Source: Blautia glucerasea (GTDB lineage Bacteria; Bacillota; Clostridia; Lachnospirales; Lachnospiraceae). Taken from it: 64,000 nt of DNA. This document shows positions 16,437 to 23,817 of the stretch, one piece after another. The stretch spans positions 76,017-140,016 of the forward strand of contig NZ_JAJBMO010000009.1 in NCBI RefSeq assembly GCF_020537505.1. The letters run 5' to 3'. Position numbers and translations under genes: made by a program. Positions within the stretch are counted from its first letter, which is position 1. Each line of letters begins with the position of its first letter. The notes under the pieces are model-generated. The model searched no databases, was not told the origin of the DNA, and was given only the letters and a program-made list of their open reading frames with translations.

Positions 16437-19400
16437 ATGAGTATGAAACGAGTGCTTGCTGCATTCATGGGCGTGACGCTTCTGGTTGGCAATGGACCGG
16501 TAAGTGTGTTCGCTGAAGAAGTGACAGCTGAGGCAGCAGCGGAAACTGCAATTGTAAATCTGGAAACTCAGGGGCGTACAAATCCCATTGGCGTAGACGA
16601 GGCTAATCCTGCATTTTCCTGGCAGATGCAGTCAGGCGAGATCGGGGCAGCCCAGAAATCGTATCAGATCGTTGTCCAGGACAAAGGCGGAAGCGTGGTC
16701 TGGGATTCCGGTGTGGTAGAAAGCAGTCAGTCAAATGAGATCAAATATGAGGGAAGCGGTCTGACTCCGGCGACTCAGTACAGCTGGAATGTGACTGTGA
16801 CCGATAACAAGGATAATTCCATTCAGTCTGAGACTGCAACTTTTGAGACTGGTTTGATGGATACAAGTTCAGCATCCTGGGACGGAGCCAAATGGATCGG
16901 AGCAGGAGAGCTATCTCTTGATGCAGCATCTAAAGCAGTTTTTAATATTTCCGCAGATGTTCAGGTGGCAGAGGGCAGTAACGGGGCATCCTTTATTCTT
17001 GGTGCAGATGATTTCCGTTTGGAGAACAAAGTGTTCAACAGCGAAATGCAGGAAGGCGAAAACTATGTCCGCGTAGAACTGGATCTTTCCGGTGTTGGCG
17101 CGAACGGTGGTGCGAAGATTAACGCTTACCGCATGGGCTATGCAAAAGACGATGATCCTACAACTCCATTTTTCACAATTGAAGATGATGAAGATTTGAA
17201 CACTCTGATTACAGACAAGAACAAAAACGATATTCACCACATTAATATTTTCTGTACTGCAAGTACATTGTCCATCACAGTTGACGGAACCAAGGTGGGA
17301 GATGACATCCTGGTAAACACCATGGAAAATGGAAATACTTTCCCGAACCTGAACTCCGTAGGTTTTGCAGCAAATGCAGGTGACAGCGCCACATTCACAG
17401 ATTATAAGATTGAGAACGGCGGGAAATATGCAACCGGAACTCTTCTGGATGCAGAGACAGGTGCAACTTATTCTATTTTTAACGGAATGGACGGCGTGGC
17501 TGTAGATGGAAATACAATTACTGTAAATGGCGGTGACACAGGTATTCTTGGATATGCAGATCCTTCCTATGCAGCAGCACCGATGGTTCGTACAGATTTC
17601 GAAGCAAAATCAGAGATTGAGTCTGCAAGACTTTACCTGACTGCACAGGGTATCTACGATTTCTATATTAACGGACAGGAAGTTGCACCGGAAGAATGGT
17701 TTAATCCAGGTTCCACAGAGTATGATTCTATTCTGGCATACAATTCTTATGATGTAACGGATTACCTTCAGACTGGCAAGAATGCAATGGGAGCAATTCT
17801 CGGCGAAGGCTGGTGGACTGGTATGACTACCTTCGAGTGTACAAATAACAATTATTATGGCGACCAGCCTGCACTGATGGCGAAACTGGTAGTGAACTAC
17901 ACAGATGGTTCCAGCGACACAGTAGTAACCGATGACGGCAGCTGGACTTATTACAACAATGGCCCGGTACGTCTGGCTTCCCTTTTCCAGGGTGAAAGAT
18001 ATGACGCTACAAAAGAGGCGGCTGTAGAGGGCTGGACAGAGGCTGGATATGATGACTCTGCATGGACAGCTTCCTCTGAAATCGAGACAAGAAAACAGTT
18101 TGCAGATTATCAGCTGGTTTCCCGCTATGATGAGCCGGTTCATATAATCCGTACTAACGATGTAAAAGAGGCTCTTGGCGAGACAAAAGAGGGATCTGGT
18201 TCTTACATTTACGATATGGGCGAAAATGTTTCCGGTGTTCCGGTGATCACAATTCCAGAAGAATACGCAAAGCCAGGCGAGACAGTAACAGTTCGTTTCG
18301 CGGAGATCCTTTACCCGGAACTGGATGAGTACACCAGTGAAGGTGTTGACGGAATGCTGATGGTGGAGAACTATCGATCTGCAATGGTAACGGATTTCTA
18401 TACCATGAAAGAGGGGGAGAATGTATTTGCACCAGACCTTACTTTCCATGGATATCGTTACATTGAGATCACAGGTCTGGATCAGGAGCTTCCGGCAGAC
18501 TGCATTAAAATGCAGGTACTTTCTTCACTGGACGCAAGTGCTGAATATGAGTCCTCCAATGAGCTGACCAACCAGCTTTTTGCAAACATTACAAACTCTA
18601 CAACAAGCAACTATATTTCCATTCCGACAGACTGCCCGCAGCGTGACGAGCGTATGGGATGGACGGGTGATGCACAGATTTATGCACTGTCTGGTTCTTA
18701 TGTAGCAGACACTTACAACTTTATGCGTCAGTGGATGGATACCGTCCGTGCTGATTGTGGTGAAACAGGAATGTCTTCCCAGTATTGCCCTGCTTTTGTG
18801 AATTATGATCTGGAAGCAGATGACAAAATCCCACATAACGGACAGAGCTTCGGTATTACCTGGAACTGTCTGGTTGTAACTATTCCGTACAACTTGTATA
18901 TGCAGACTGGAAAACTGGACATTGTAAAAGATAATATTGATAATATTTATGCGTATGTAGACCACCTTGCTTCCACACCGATGAGCTACAAGGATGAGAA
19001 CGGGGACAAGCAGGAGGATGCACGTCTAACTGGTGAAACTGGTACACTTTGCGACCACCTTTCCAGAATCCCGACTGACGGTGTAATGCTTGGAAATGTG
19101 CTTTATATTAACTGTCTGGATCAGGCAGCAGTTCTTGCTGATGTTATGGGCGATACAGATAAGGCAGAAAGCTATCGTGAGACAGCTGCAACTGCAAGAG
19201 AAGCATGGAATGAGTTTTTCATTGATCCGGATACTGGAAAAACAAAGAACACTAAGGGCGAGATTCAGGATACACAGGCTTCTTATGCAACTCCTCTTCG
19301 TTTCCATGTGGTAAGTGATGAGAATCTGGAAAAAGTTCTGGAGAATTATAACGCAACAATCGCAGAGGCTTCCGGTGAGGACAGTGATGGAATGCCGATT

Positions 19401-20018
19401 GTTCCTTACACTTTGACAACTGGATTTAATGCAACTGGAAACCTGTTAAATGCACTTTCCGATTATGGCTTAAATGATACTGCTTACAAGCTGTTTGAGT
19501 CCACAGACTATGCTTCCTGGCTCTATCCGGTAACACAGGGTGCAACCAGTATCTGGGAGCGTTGGAACGGTTATACAAATGAGCTTGGATTTAACGGAAA
19601 CAACAGCATGAACTCCTTTAACCATTATTCACTTGGTGCAGTTTACGAGTGGATGGTAGCTTACCAGCTTGGAATCAAGTCTGACGAGACACAGCCTGGC
19701 TATCAGCACTTTATCCTGCAGCCCACTGTTGGAGGTGATTTCACAGAGGCAAAGGGAAGCTATGATTCTGTTTACGGAACCATTAAGAGCGGCTGGACAG
19801 CAGCTGACGGTGCGATGACATCCTATGATGTAACCGTTCCAGCGAACACCTCCGCAACCTTGTACCTGCCAGTATCTGGTGAGGTAACTGCATGCGATGG
19901 TGTGACAGTAACAGGTGCTGTAACACATAATGCAATTGAAACACAGCAGATGGAACTGGTGGCTGGAACTTATCATTTCGAAGTTGTGGATGGTAATGTG
20001 ACTGTGACAGCTGCATAA
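16437..20018 (+). CDS. Large secreted GH78 alpha-L-rhamnosidase
   Basis: This is a 1193-residue exported glycoside hydrolase family 78 protein, predicted to remove terminal alpha-L-rhamnose from plant polysaccharides or flavonoid glycosides outside the cell. A signal peptide (MSMKRVLAAF to SVFAEE) is followed by an N-terminal Fn3-like domain (NLETQGRTNPIGVDEANPAFSW), an inserted concanavalin-like region, beta-sandwich domains with NGQEVAPEEWFNPG and EGWWTG, and the (alpha/alpha)6 catalytic domain. That domain has PTDCPQRDERMGWTGDAQ (acid E738) and SIWERWNGY (E1041). There is no LPXTG or TM tail. ATG 16437 has AGGAGGAG at 16421-16428; the upstream in-frame ATG at 16377 has none. It appears monocistronic. 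Confidence 0.9.
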   Translation: MSMKRVLAAFMGVTLLVGNGPVSVFAEEVTAEAAAETAIVNLETQGRTNPIGVDEANPAFSWQMQSGEIGAAQKSYQIVVQDKGGSVVWDSGVVESSQSNEIKYEGSGLTPATQYSWNVTVTDNKDNSIQSETATFETGLMDTSSASWDGAKWIGAGELSLDAASKAVFNISADVQVAEGSNGASFILGADDFRLENKVFNSEMQEGENYVRVELDLSGVGANGGAKINAYRMGYAKDDDPTTPFFTIEDDEDLNTLITDKNKNDIHHINIFCTASTLSITVDGTKVGDDILVNTMENGNTFPNLNSVGFAANAGDSATFTDYKIENGGKYATGTLLDAETGATYSIFNGMDGVAVDGNTITVNGGDTGILGYADPSYAAAPMVRTDFEAKSEIESARLYLTAQGIYDFYINGQEVAPEEWFNPGSTEYDSILAYNSYDVTDYLQTGKNAMGAILGEGWWTGMTTFECTNNNYYGDQPALMAKLVVNYTDGSSDTVVTDDGSWTYYNNGPVRLASLFQGERYDATKEAAVEGWTEAGYDDSAWTASSEIETRKQFADYQLVSRYDEPVHIIRTNDVKEALGETKEGSGSYIYDMGENVSGVPVITIPEEYAKPGETVTVRFAEILYPELDEYTSEGVDGMLMVENYRSAMVTDFYTMKEGENVFAPDLTFHGYRYIEITGLDQELPADCIKMQVLSSLDASAEYESSNELTNQLFANITNSTTSNYISIPTDCPQRDERMGWTGDAQIYALSGSYVADTYNFMRQWMDTVRADCGETGMSSQYCPAFVNYDLEADDKIPHNGQSFGITWNCLVVTIPYNLYMQTGKLDIVKDNIDNIYAYVDHLASTPMSYKDENGDKQEDARLTGETGTLCDHLSRIPTDGVMLGNVLYINCLDQAAVLADVMGDTDKAESYRETAATAREAWNEFFIDPDTGKTKNTKGEIQDTQASYATPLRFHVVSDENLEKVLENYNATIAEASGEDSDGMPIVPYTLTTGFNATGNLLNALSDYGLNDTAYKLFESTDYASWLYPVTQGATSIWERWNGYTNELGFNGNNSMNSFNHYSLGAVYEWMVAYQLGIKSDETQPGYQHFILQPTVGGDFTEAKGSYDSVYGTIKSGWTAADGAMTSYDVTVPANTSATLYLPVSGEVTACDGVTVTGAVTHNAIETQQMELVAGTYHFEVVDGNVTVTAA

Positions 20019-20108
20019 AAATTTATGATGGAATGCTTTACTACAGAGTATTGCATAGATAGCTTATCATAGATAAAATCCTCCGTTTTATTATGAGTGA
20101 GTGATGAA

Positions 20109-20176
20109 AAGATCAGTACTGGGAGAGAGTTTTTGAGAATCAGAAAATTGAAATTTCAGCTACTGGTCTTTTTTGT
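20109..20176 (+). terminator. Possible terminator of the GH78 gene
   Basis: AAGATCAGTA (20109-20118) can pair with TACTGGTCTT (20161-20170), followed by TTTT. The loop is long (42 bases), so confidence is low. Confidence 0.4.
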
Positions 20177-20197
20177 AAAAAACGTTGTACCAGAGCA

Positions 20198-20263
20198 TGT
20201 TTGAAAAGGTTTTTCGCAAAGTGGGAACGTACAGATTGTGAGAATGATTTTCAAGCACACTTT
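20198..20263. repeat. Interspersed hairpin repeat, copy A
   Basis: GTTTGAAAA (20199-20207) pairs with TTTTCAAGC (20249-20257). The interior (GGTTTTTCGCA, then GAATGATTTT) matches the element at 36166-36236 in order and spacing. Along with the hairpin at 20109 and the promoter at 20287 it accounts for this 390-base gap. Confidence 0.5.
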
Positions 20264-20286
20264 GGTATCTGTCTTAAAACTTTTCC

Positions 20287-20314
20287 TTGCTAAATCGTAA
20301 AAGTCTGTTAGAAT
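20287..20314 (+). promoter_or_regulatory. Promoter of the RelA/SpoT-like gene
   Basis: -35 TTGCTA (20287-20292), a 16-base spacer, extended -10 TGT-TAGAAT (box 20309-20314). Confidence 0.65.
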
Positions 20315-20407
20315 ATGTATAAAATATGGGCAGATATGTCAGCAGATAGAATTTTTCAGACTGTTTGACTGATATGAGAAAGAACGCCCACAGGCGAGGT
20401 GACAGCT

Positions 20408-21397
20408 ATGATTACACTGAACGATTATTTATATTCCGGAGATACGGTTTTAAAGATTTTACAGAAATATACAGAGGATCTGCGTAAGGAAGCGAAGAAG
20501 AACCATAATGAGGTTGATTTAGTGCACAGCAATTTTCTGCTCCAGATCACGGAGCTTTTGGAGCACAATGATTTCCTTACAGCCCAGTCCCAGAAAATTC
20601 GGGAATTTTATAAATATATGGCCCATGAATATCCATTTCTTGCTTTTACATTTAAAGGTAGGATTAAGTCATTAATCCGGGCAGAAGAGAAATTTAATGG
20701 ATATGTAGTGGAATATATTTACGATTATTACAGGGAAAATGGTACTTATCCGTCGGTTGCAGAGCTGAAAAATAAGCTGAGCTGTTTCCGTGATTTTATT
20801 GCTTACCGGATTGTGGTCTGTATGCCAAGATGTCACTTGAAGCCAGGGGAAGACCAGGAGCAGGCGTCTATCCGCTATCTTTATGAGATTGCAAATGTGC
20901 TGCCAGGATTTCTGGAAGAGAGAGGCTTTACAGCAGAATCGGCTCAGGGAGTGAAATTGAGTACTTCTGATCAACTGAATGATGATGTGAAGCCTTATTA
21001 CAGAGATTATATTTGCGGTACCAGTGAATATGGGTATCAGTCTTTACATATCACGTTCTATGATAACAGCTCCAGATCCTACATGGAGGTACAGCTCCGT
21101 ACCCAGAAAATGGATGATACTGCGGAAATCGGTCCTGCCAATCATCTGGGCTATGAGAAACGCCAGCAGGACGAGCGCGCCAGAAGAGATGTGATCCCGG
21201 AAGGGGAATGTGTTTACTTCGACGAGGCTTATGAGCGGGGAATGAAGCTGCTTTCCCTGGAATTAGCAGATCTTGATGTGAATATGTTTTCTGCGGTAAA
21301 TAACAGCCTGATCAACGATGGCTGTGGGTTGTTCAGAGGAAGGCTGATTCTGCCCTATGAGCATTTGTCAAGGTTTCAGAATGATGTGATCGATTGA
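20408..21397 (+). CDS. RelA/SpoT-domain (p)ppGpp synthetase-like protein
   Basis: This 329-residue cytoplasmic protein carries a RelA/SpoT nucleotidyltransferase domain. FRDFIAYRIVV (about 127-137) matches the DxxAxRI motif. GYQSLHITF (209-217) matches the substrate-binding loop, and EVQLRTQKMDDTAE (227-240) matches the EIQIRTxxMH..AE motif. There is no N-terminal HD hydrolase and no TGS/ACT region. It is therefore a synthetase-only alarmone protein, though longer than typical small alarmone synthetases (about 210-260 residues). ATG 20408 is preceded by GAGGTGA (20396-20402); an in-frame GTG at 20399 is less likely. Product and activity are inferred. Confidence 0.8.
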   Translation: MITLNDYLYSGDTVLKILQKYTEDLRKEAKKNHNEVDLVHSNFLLQITELLEHNDFLTAQSQKIREFYKYMAHEYPFLAFTFKGRIKSLIRAEEKFNGYVVEYIYDYYRENGTYPSVAELKNKLSCFRDFIAYRIVVCMPRCHLKPGEDQEQASIRYLYEIANVLPGFLEERGFTAESAQGVKLSTSDQLNDDVKPYYRDYICGTSEYGYQSLHITFYDNSSRSYMEVQLRTQKMDDTAEIGPANHLGYEKRQQDERARRDVIPEGECVYFDEAYERGMKLLSLELADLDVNMFSAVNNSLINDGCGLFRGRLILPYEHLSRFQNDVID

Positions 21398-21425
21398 CAA
21401 TAGAAATGTAAGTGGAGAAATAAAA

Positions 21426-22430
21426 ATGTTAAAGAAAAAAATGTTAATTGCGTTAGGAATGGCAGCAGTATTAAGTGTGGGCTGTGTAAGTGCAACTGTC
21501 TGGGCTGAGGAAAATGCAGAAAAGCAGACAGAAGAAGCAGAGAACAGTTCTGATCCCGAAGAAGAGGAAGATGTTGATTCAGAAGAGTTTGACAATCCGG
21601 AGATCGAAGAGGGATACACCACAGAATTAGAAGACTGTACAAAGGTGGTTTCCTGGTGCAAAAATGGAGACAATAATATTTACGGACAGTTCTATTATCC
21701 GGAAGATTTTGACGAGACAAAGACCTATCCAGTAATCATTATGAGCCACGGAATTGGTTCCACCTCCCAGATGGTAGAGCGTGCAAAATGGCCGGAAAAA
21801 GCAGCTCAGGATGGATATGTGGTTTATACATTTGATTTTTGCGGAGGCTCCTTTAACGGAAATAGTGATGTAGATTTCATGGACATGACAGTGATGACAG
21901 AGAAAGAAGATTTAAGTGCTGTTATGGATTTTGTGAAAACAAAGGATTTTGTAGACCAGGATCACATTTTCCTTCTTGGACAGAGCCAGGGCGGTCTTGT
22001 AAGTGCCCTGACTGCAGCAGACAGAAAAGATGATGTGGCTGCTATGATCCTGGTTTATCCGGCACTTTGCATTGCGGATAATGCCCGGGAAATGTATGCT
22101 TCCGCGGATGATATTCCGGAAGACAGAGCTGAGATGCCGGTAGGAACTGTGGGTTCGGGGTATGTGAAAACAGTTTATGATCTGGATGTATATGATACCA
22201 TCAGTGCGTATGAGGGGGATGTTATGATTATCCATGGAATCAATGACAGCCTGGTGCCATACAGCTACTCTGAAAAGGCAATTGAGGAAGCGTATACAGG
22301 GGAAGGTTCCGTTCTGGTTCCAATTTATGGAAAGAAGGCTACCCATGGTTTCGAGATGAATTTTGAAGAGGGAAGAGATTACGCAGAGAGTGTTGGATTG
22401 GAATTTTTGGATGCGCATTTGAAAGAGTGA
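21426..22430 (+). CDS. Secreted alpha/beta hydrolase (esterase/peptidase-like)
   Basis: This 334-residue exported hydrolase has a signal peptide (MLKKKMLIAL to VWAEEN) and an acidic Glu/Asp-rich linker to about residue 60. The alpha/beta-hydrolase fold shows the oxyanion loop SHGIGS, nucleophile elbow GQSQGG, acid region HGINDSLVP and catalytic His in THGFE. It resembles the dienelactone hydrolase/S9 family of esterases. An acyl or feruloyl esterase on plant glycans is plausible in this setting but is not shown. It starts 28 bases after the RelA/SpoT gene and may share its transcript. A Cys in VGC lies within the signal core, but the residues before it are not a good lipobox. Confidence 0.85.
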   Translation: MLKKKMLIALGMAAVLSVGCVSATVWAEENAEKQTEEAENSSDPEEEEDVDSEEFDNPEIEEGYTTELEDCTKVVSWCKNGDNNIYGQFYYPEDFDETKTYPVIIMSHGIGSTSQMVERAKWPEKAAQDGYVVYTFDFCGGSFNGNSDVDFMDMTVMTEKEDLSAVMDFVKTKDFVDQDHIFLLGQSQGGLVSALTAADRKDDVAAMILVYPALCIADNAREMYASADDIPEDRAEMPVGTVGSGYVKTVYDLDVYDTISAYEGDVMIIHGINDSLVPYSYSEKAIEEAYTGEGSVLVPIYGKKATHGFEMNFEEGRDYAESVGLEFLDAHLKE

Positions 22431-22502
22431 CACATTGAAGACACTATAATCATGTACACAGAATTGTGTATTTACCCAAAGAAAAGTATATAAAGAATTA
22501 AA

Positions 22503-22594
22503 AAAAGGCATTGCAAGGAATTATATGGCGCCTGTAAACGATTTGATTTTGGAGTCAAACGTTAGGGAGAGGCTATATCCTGCAATGCCTTTTA
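22503..22594. repeat. Long palindromic element / bidirectional terminator
   Basis: AAAAGGCATTGCA-AGGA (from 22503) pairs with TCCT-GCAATGCCTTTT (to about 22592). A second stem lies in the loop, AACGATTTGA against TCAAACGTT. A-run and T-run flanks would let it terminate both the hydrolase gene and the convergent DUF2798 gene. The long ordered interior suggests more than a simple terminator. Confidence 0.55.
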
Positions 22595-22645
22595 AAATCC
22601 TTCAAATATTTATATGAAAATTGCTAACAGGTACGCTTATGCTCC

Positions 22646-23104
22646 TTATTTCTCTGGAAACATTTTTCCGAAGAGAAAACGGATCAGCGGTCCACAGTAC
22701 ATCAGCTGCCAGAAGAAGGCAACCGGGAAGTTCATGAAAGTGGTCTGGAGCCATACGGCAACGAACTGGGAACCTGCATTTTTAAATAAGATTGTGGCAA
22801 TTAAGCTCATGATCGGGCACATAATGCAGATGATCATAACAGAAATTGCAACTGTGATTGCGAAAGGTCTGTCTTTAGGTGTGACAATACGAAAAGCAAG
22901 CTTATGGGCAAGGTTATCAACAATAAAGAACTCCAGCACAAATGCAACCGGCTACATGATCTTCATTTCGCCGAAAGCCATGAGAAATACCTGGTTGCTC
23001 ATTCCACCGATATTCAGGGAAATGTTGTAGCAGATCATGGCGTAGACCATAAGGAAGGCCATCATCAGAGTGAAAATAACATTTTGAAACTTAGTTTTTG
23101 GCAT
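22646..23104 (-). pseudogene. DUF2798 membrane protein interrupted by one amber codon
   Basis: Read on the minus strand from ATG 23104 the frame encodes a 152-codon protein with four TM helices. It starts MPKTKFQNVIFTLMMAFLMV and ends FLFGKMFPEK. It matches the DUF2798 family in length and helix layout. A single TAG at 22954-22952 interrupts it after KIM and before PVAFVLEFF. Members of the family tend to have Trp there, so one TGG-to-TAG change explains it. The RBS AAGGAG (23117-23112) and the reading frame after the stop are intact, so the lesion is recent, or a sequencing error, or read through. An ATG 15 codons after the stop gives a 97-residue piece. Function unknown. Confidence 0.7.
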
Positions 23105-23134
23105 AAAATTGTTCTCCTTTTTCTAAAAATGGGT

Positions 23135-23181
23135 ACAAAAAAGACACATGTGTTGTTCGTTATCAAGCGTACACTTGTGTC
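23135..23181 (-). terminator. Leader terminator/attenuator ahead of DUF2798
   Basis: On the minus strand GACACAAGTG (23181-23172) pairs with CACATGTGTC (23152-23143) with one mismatch, and TTTTTT follows (23142-23137). It lies between the promoter at 23236-23263 and the RBS, so it would stop transcription before the gene unless relieved. Confidence 0.55.
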
Positions 23182-23235
23182 GTTTCCAATTTTATACCAG
23201 AGCTGATTTGTTATTAAATTGTTTACCGAATGATT

Positions 23236-23263
23236 ATTATACCAGATAAATGAGAAAATGCAA
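23236..23263 (-). promoter_or_regulatory. Promoter of the DUF2798 gene
   Basis: On the minus strand: -35 TTGCAT (23263-23258), a 16-base spacer, -10 TATAAT (23241-23236). The leader is about 125 bases. Confidence 0.6.
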
Positions 23264-23370
23264 TAAGAAAATCGATATATAAGATGGACTAAGAAATGAT
23301 AATGGGGATTTTTTATAAGTCAGAATGCAGTTTTATTTATGTTCCTTGGTTATATTAAACTAGTAGTTTA

Positions 23371-23400
23371 TTGCAGAATATGTAGTTCTTCTGGTAATAT
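23371..23400 (+). promoter_or_regulatory. Promoter of the tRNA pair
   Basis: -35 TTGCAG (23371-23376), an 18-base spacer, -10 TAATAT (23395-23400), about 20 bases before the first tRNA. Confidence 0.55.
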
Positions 23401-23421
23401 AAAACATGTAAGAAATCATAT

Positions 23422-23506
23422 CGGTCATTATCCCGCTAAGGAGGCGGAGCGGACTGTAAATCCGCTGTTATCATAACACGAGTGGGTTCGATTCCCTCAT
23501 GACCGA
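23422..23506 (+). tRNA. tRNA-Tyr (GTA), unusual structure
   Basis: The acceptor CGGTCAT (23422-23428) pairs with ATGACCG (23499-23505), and A73 is at 23506. The anticodon arm is GCGGA-CTGTAAA-TCCGC with anticodon GTA. The long variable arm TGTTA-TCA-TAACA is typical of bacterial Tyr tRNAs. The T-loop is TTCGATT. Oddities: the first pair is C1-G72 where bacterial Tyr tRNAs normally have G1-C72; the T-stem GTGGG/CCCTC has a T-T mismatch at 50:64; and the best D-stem (CCGC/GCGG) is not two bases from the acceptor. CCA is not encoded. Confidence 0.8.
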
Positions 23507-23510
23507 GCAT

Positions 23511-23584
23511 ACTCCTGTAGCTCAGCTGGATAGAGCACGCGTCTACGAAGCGCGGTGTCGAGAGTTCGAATCTCCCCAGGAGTG
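23511..23584 (+). tRNA. tRNA-Arg (ACG)
   Basis: The acceptor ACTCCTG pairs with CAGGAGT and the discriminator is G. The D-arm is GCTC-AGCTGGATA-GAGC, the anticodon arm CGCGT-CTACGAA-GCGCG with anticodon ACG (A34 presumably edited to inosine), and the T-loop TTCGAAT. The T-stem GAGAG/CTCCC has an A-C mismatch at 50:64. It lies 4 bases after the Tyr tRNA on the same transcript. Confidence 0.92.
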
Positions 23585-23645
23585 CTTCCAATGGCAGATG
23601 TCTTGGAACAAAGTGAATTAGGTAAGGAAATGGTGCAAAGGAAGA

Positions 23646-23676
23646 AAGCTGTCTGTGACTGGACGGCTTTTTTTTA
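23646..23676 (+). terminator. Terminator of the tRNA operon
   Basis: AAGCTGTC (23646-23653) pairs with GACGGCTT (23662-23669) with one G-U pair, followed by a run of Ts. Confidence 0.8.
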
Positions 23677-23709
23677 TTGAGATTCAATCTCTGGACTTTA
23701 AAAATGTGC

Positions 23710-23774
23710 TATTTGCGATAAATTTATTACACTTTACGTTAAAAACAGGTATGGGAATTGCAGAGTGTTATAAT
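23710..23774 (+). promoter_or_regulatory. GH43 operon promoter with paired direct-repeat activator site
   Basis: The extended -10 TGT-TATAAT has its box at 23769-23774. TATTTGCG (23710-23717) and ACTTTACG (23731-23738) start 21 bp apart. The proximal copy ends 30 bases before the -10, exactly as upstream of the GH78 gene at 16437. No good -35 is present. Confidence 0.6.
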
Positions 23775-23817
23775 AAATCTATAATATGAAACATGTAAAA
23801 AATTGGAGGATGAAGGT

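Noticed and set aside
16437..20018. Cell-wall sorting of the large GH78
   Set aside because: The C-terminus ends in a beta-sandwich segment without LPXTG, TM helix or basic tail.
21426..22430. Alpha/beta hydrolase as a lipoprotein
   Set aside because: The Cys in LSVGC has Ser at -3 and a better signal peptidase I site (VWA-E) follows.
22952..23506. Amber suppression: the nearby Tyr tRNA reading TAG in DUF2798
   Set aside because: The anticodon is GTA, which reads TAC/TAT. A CTA anticodon would be needed.
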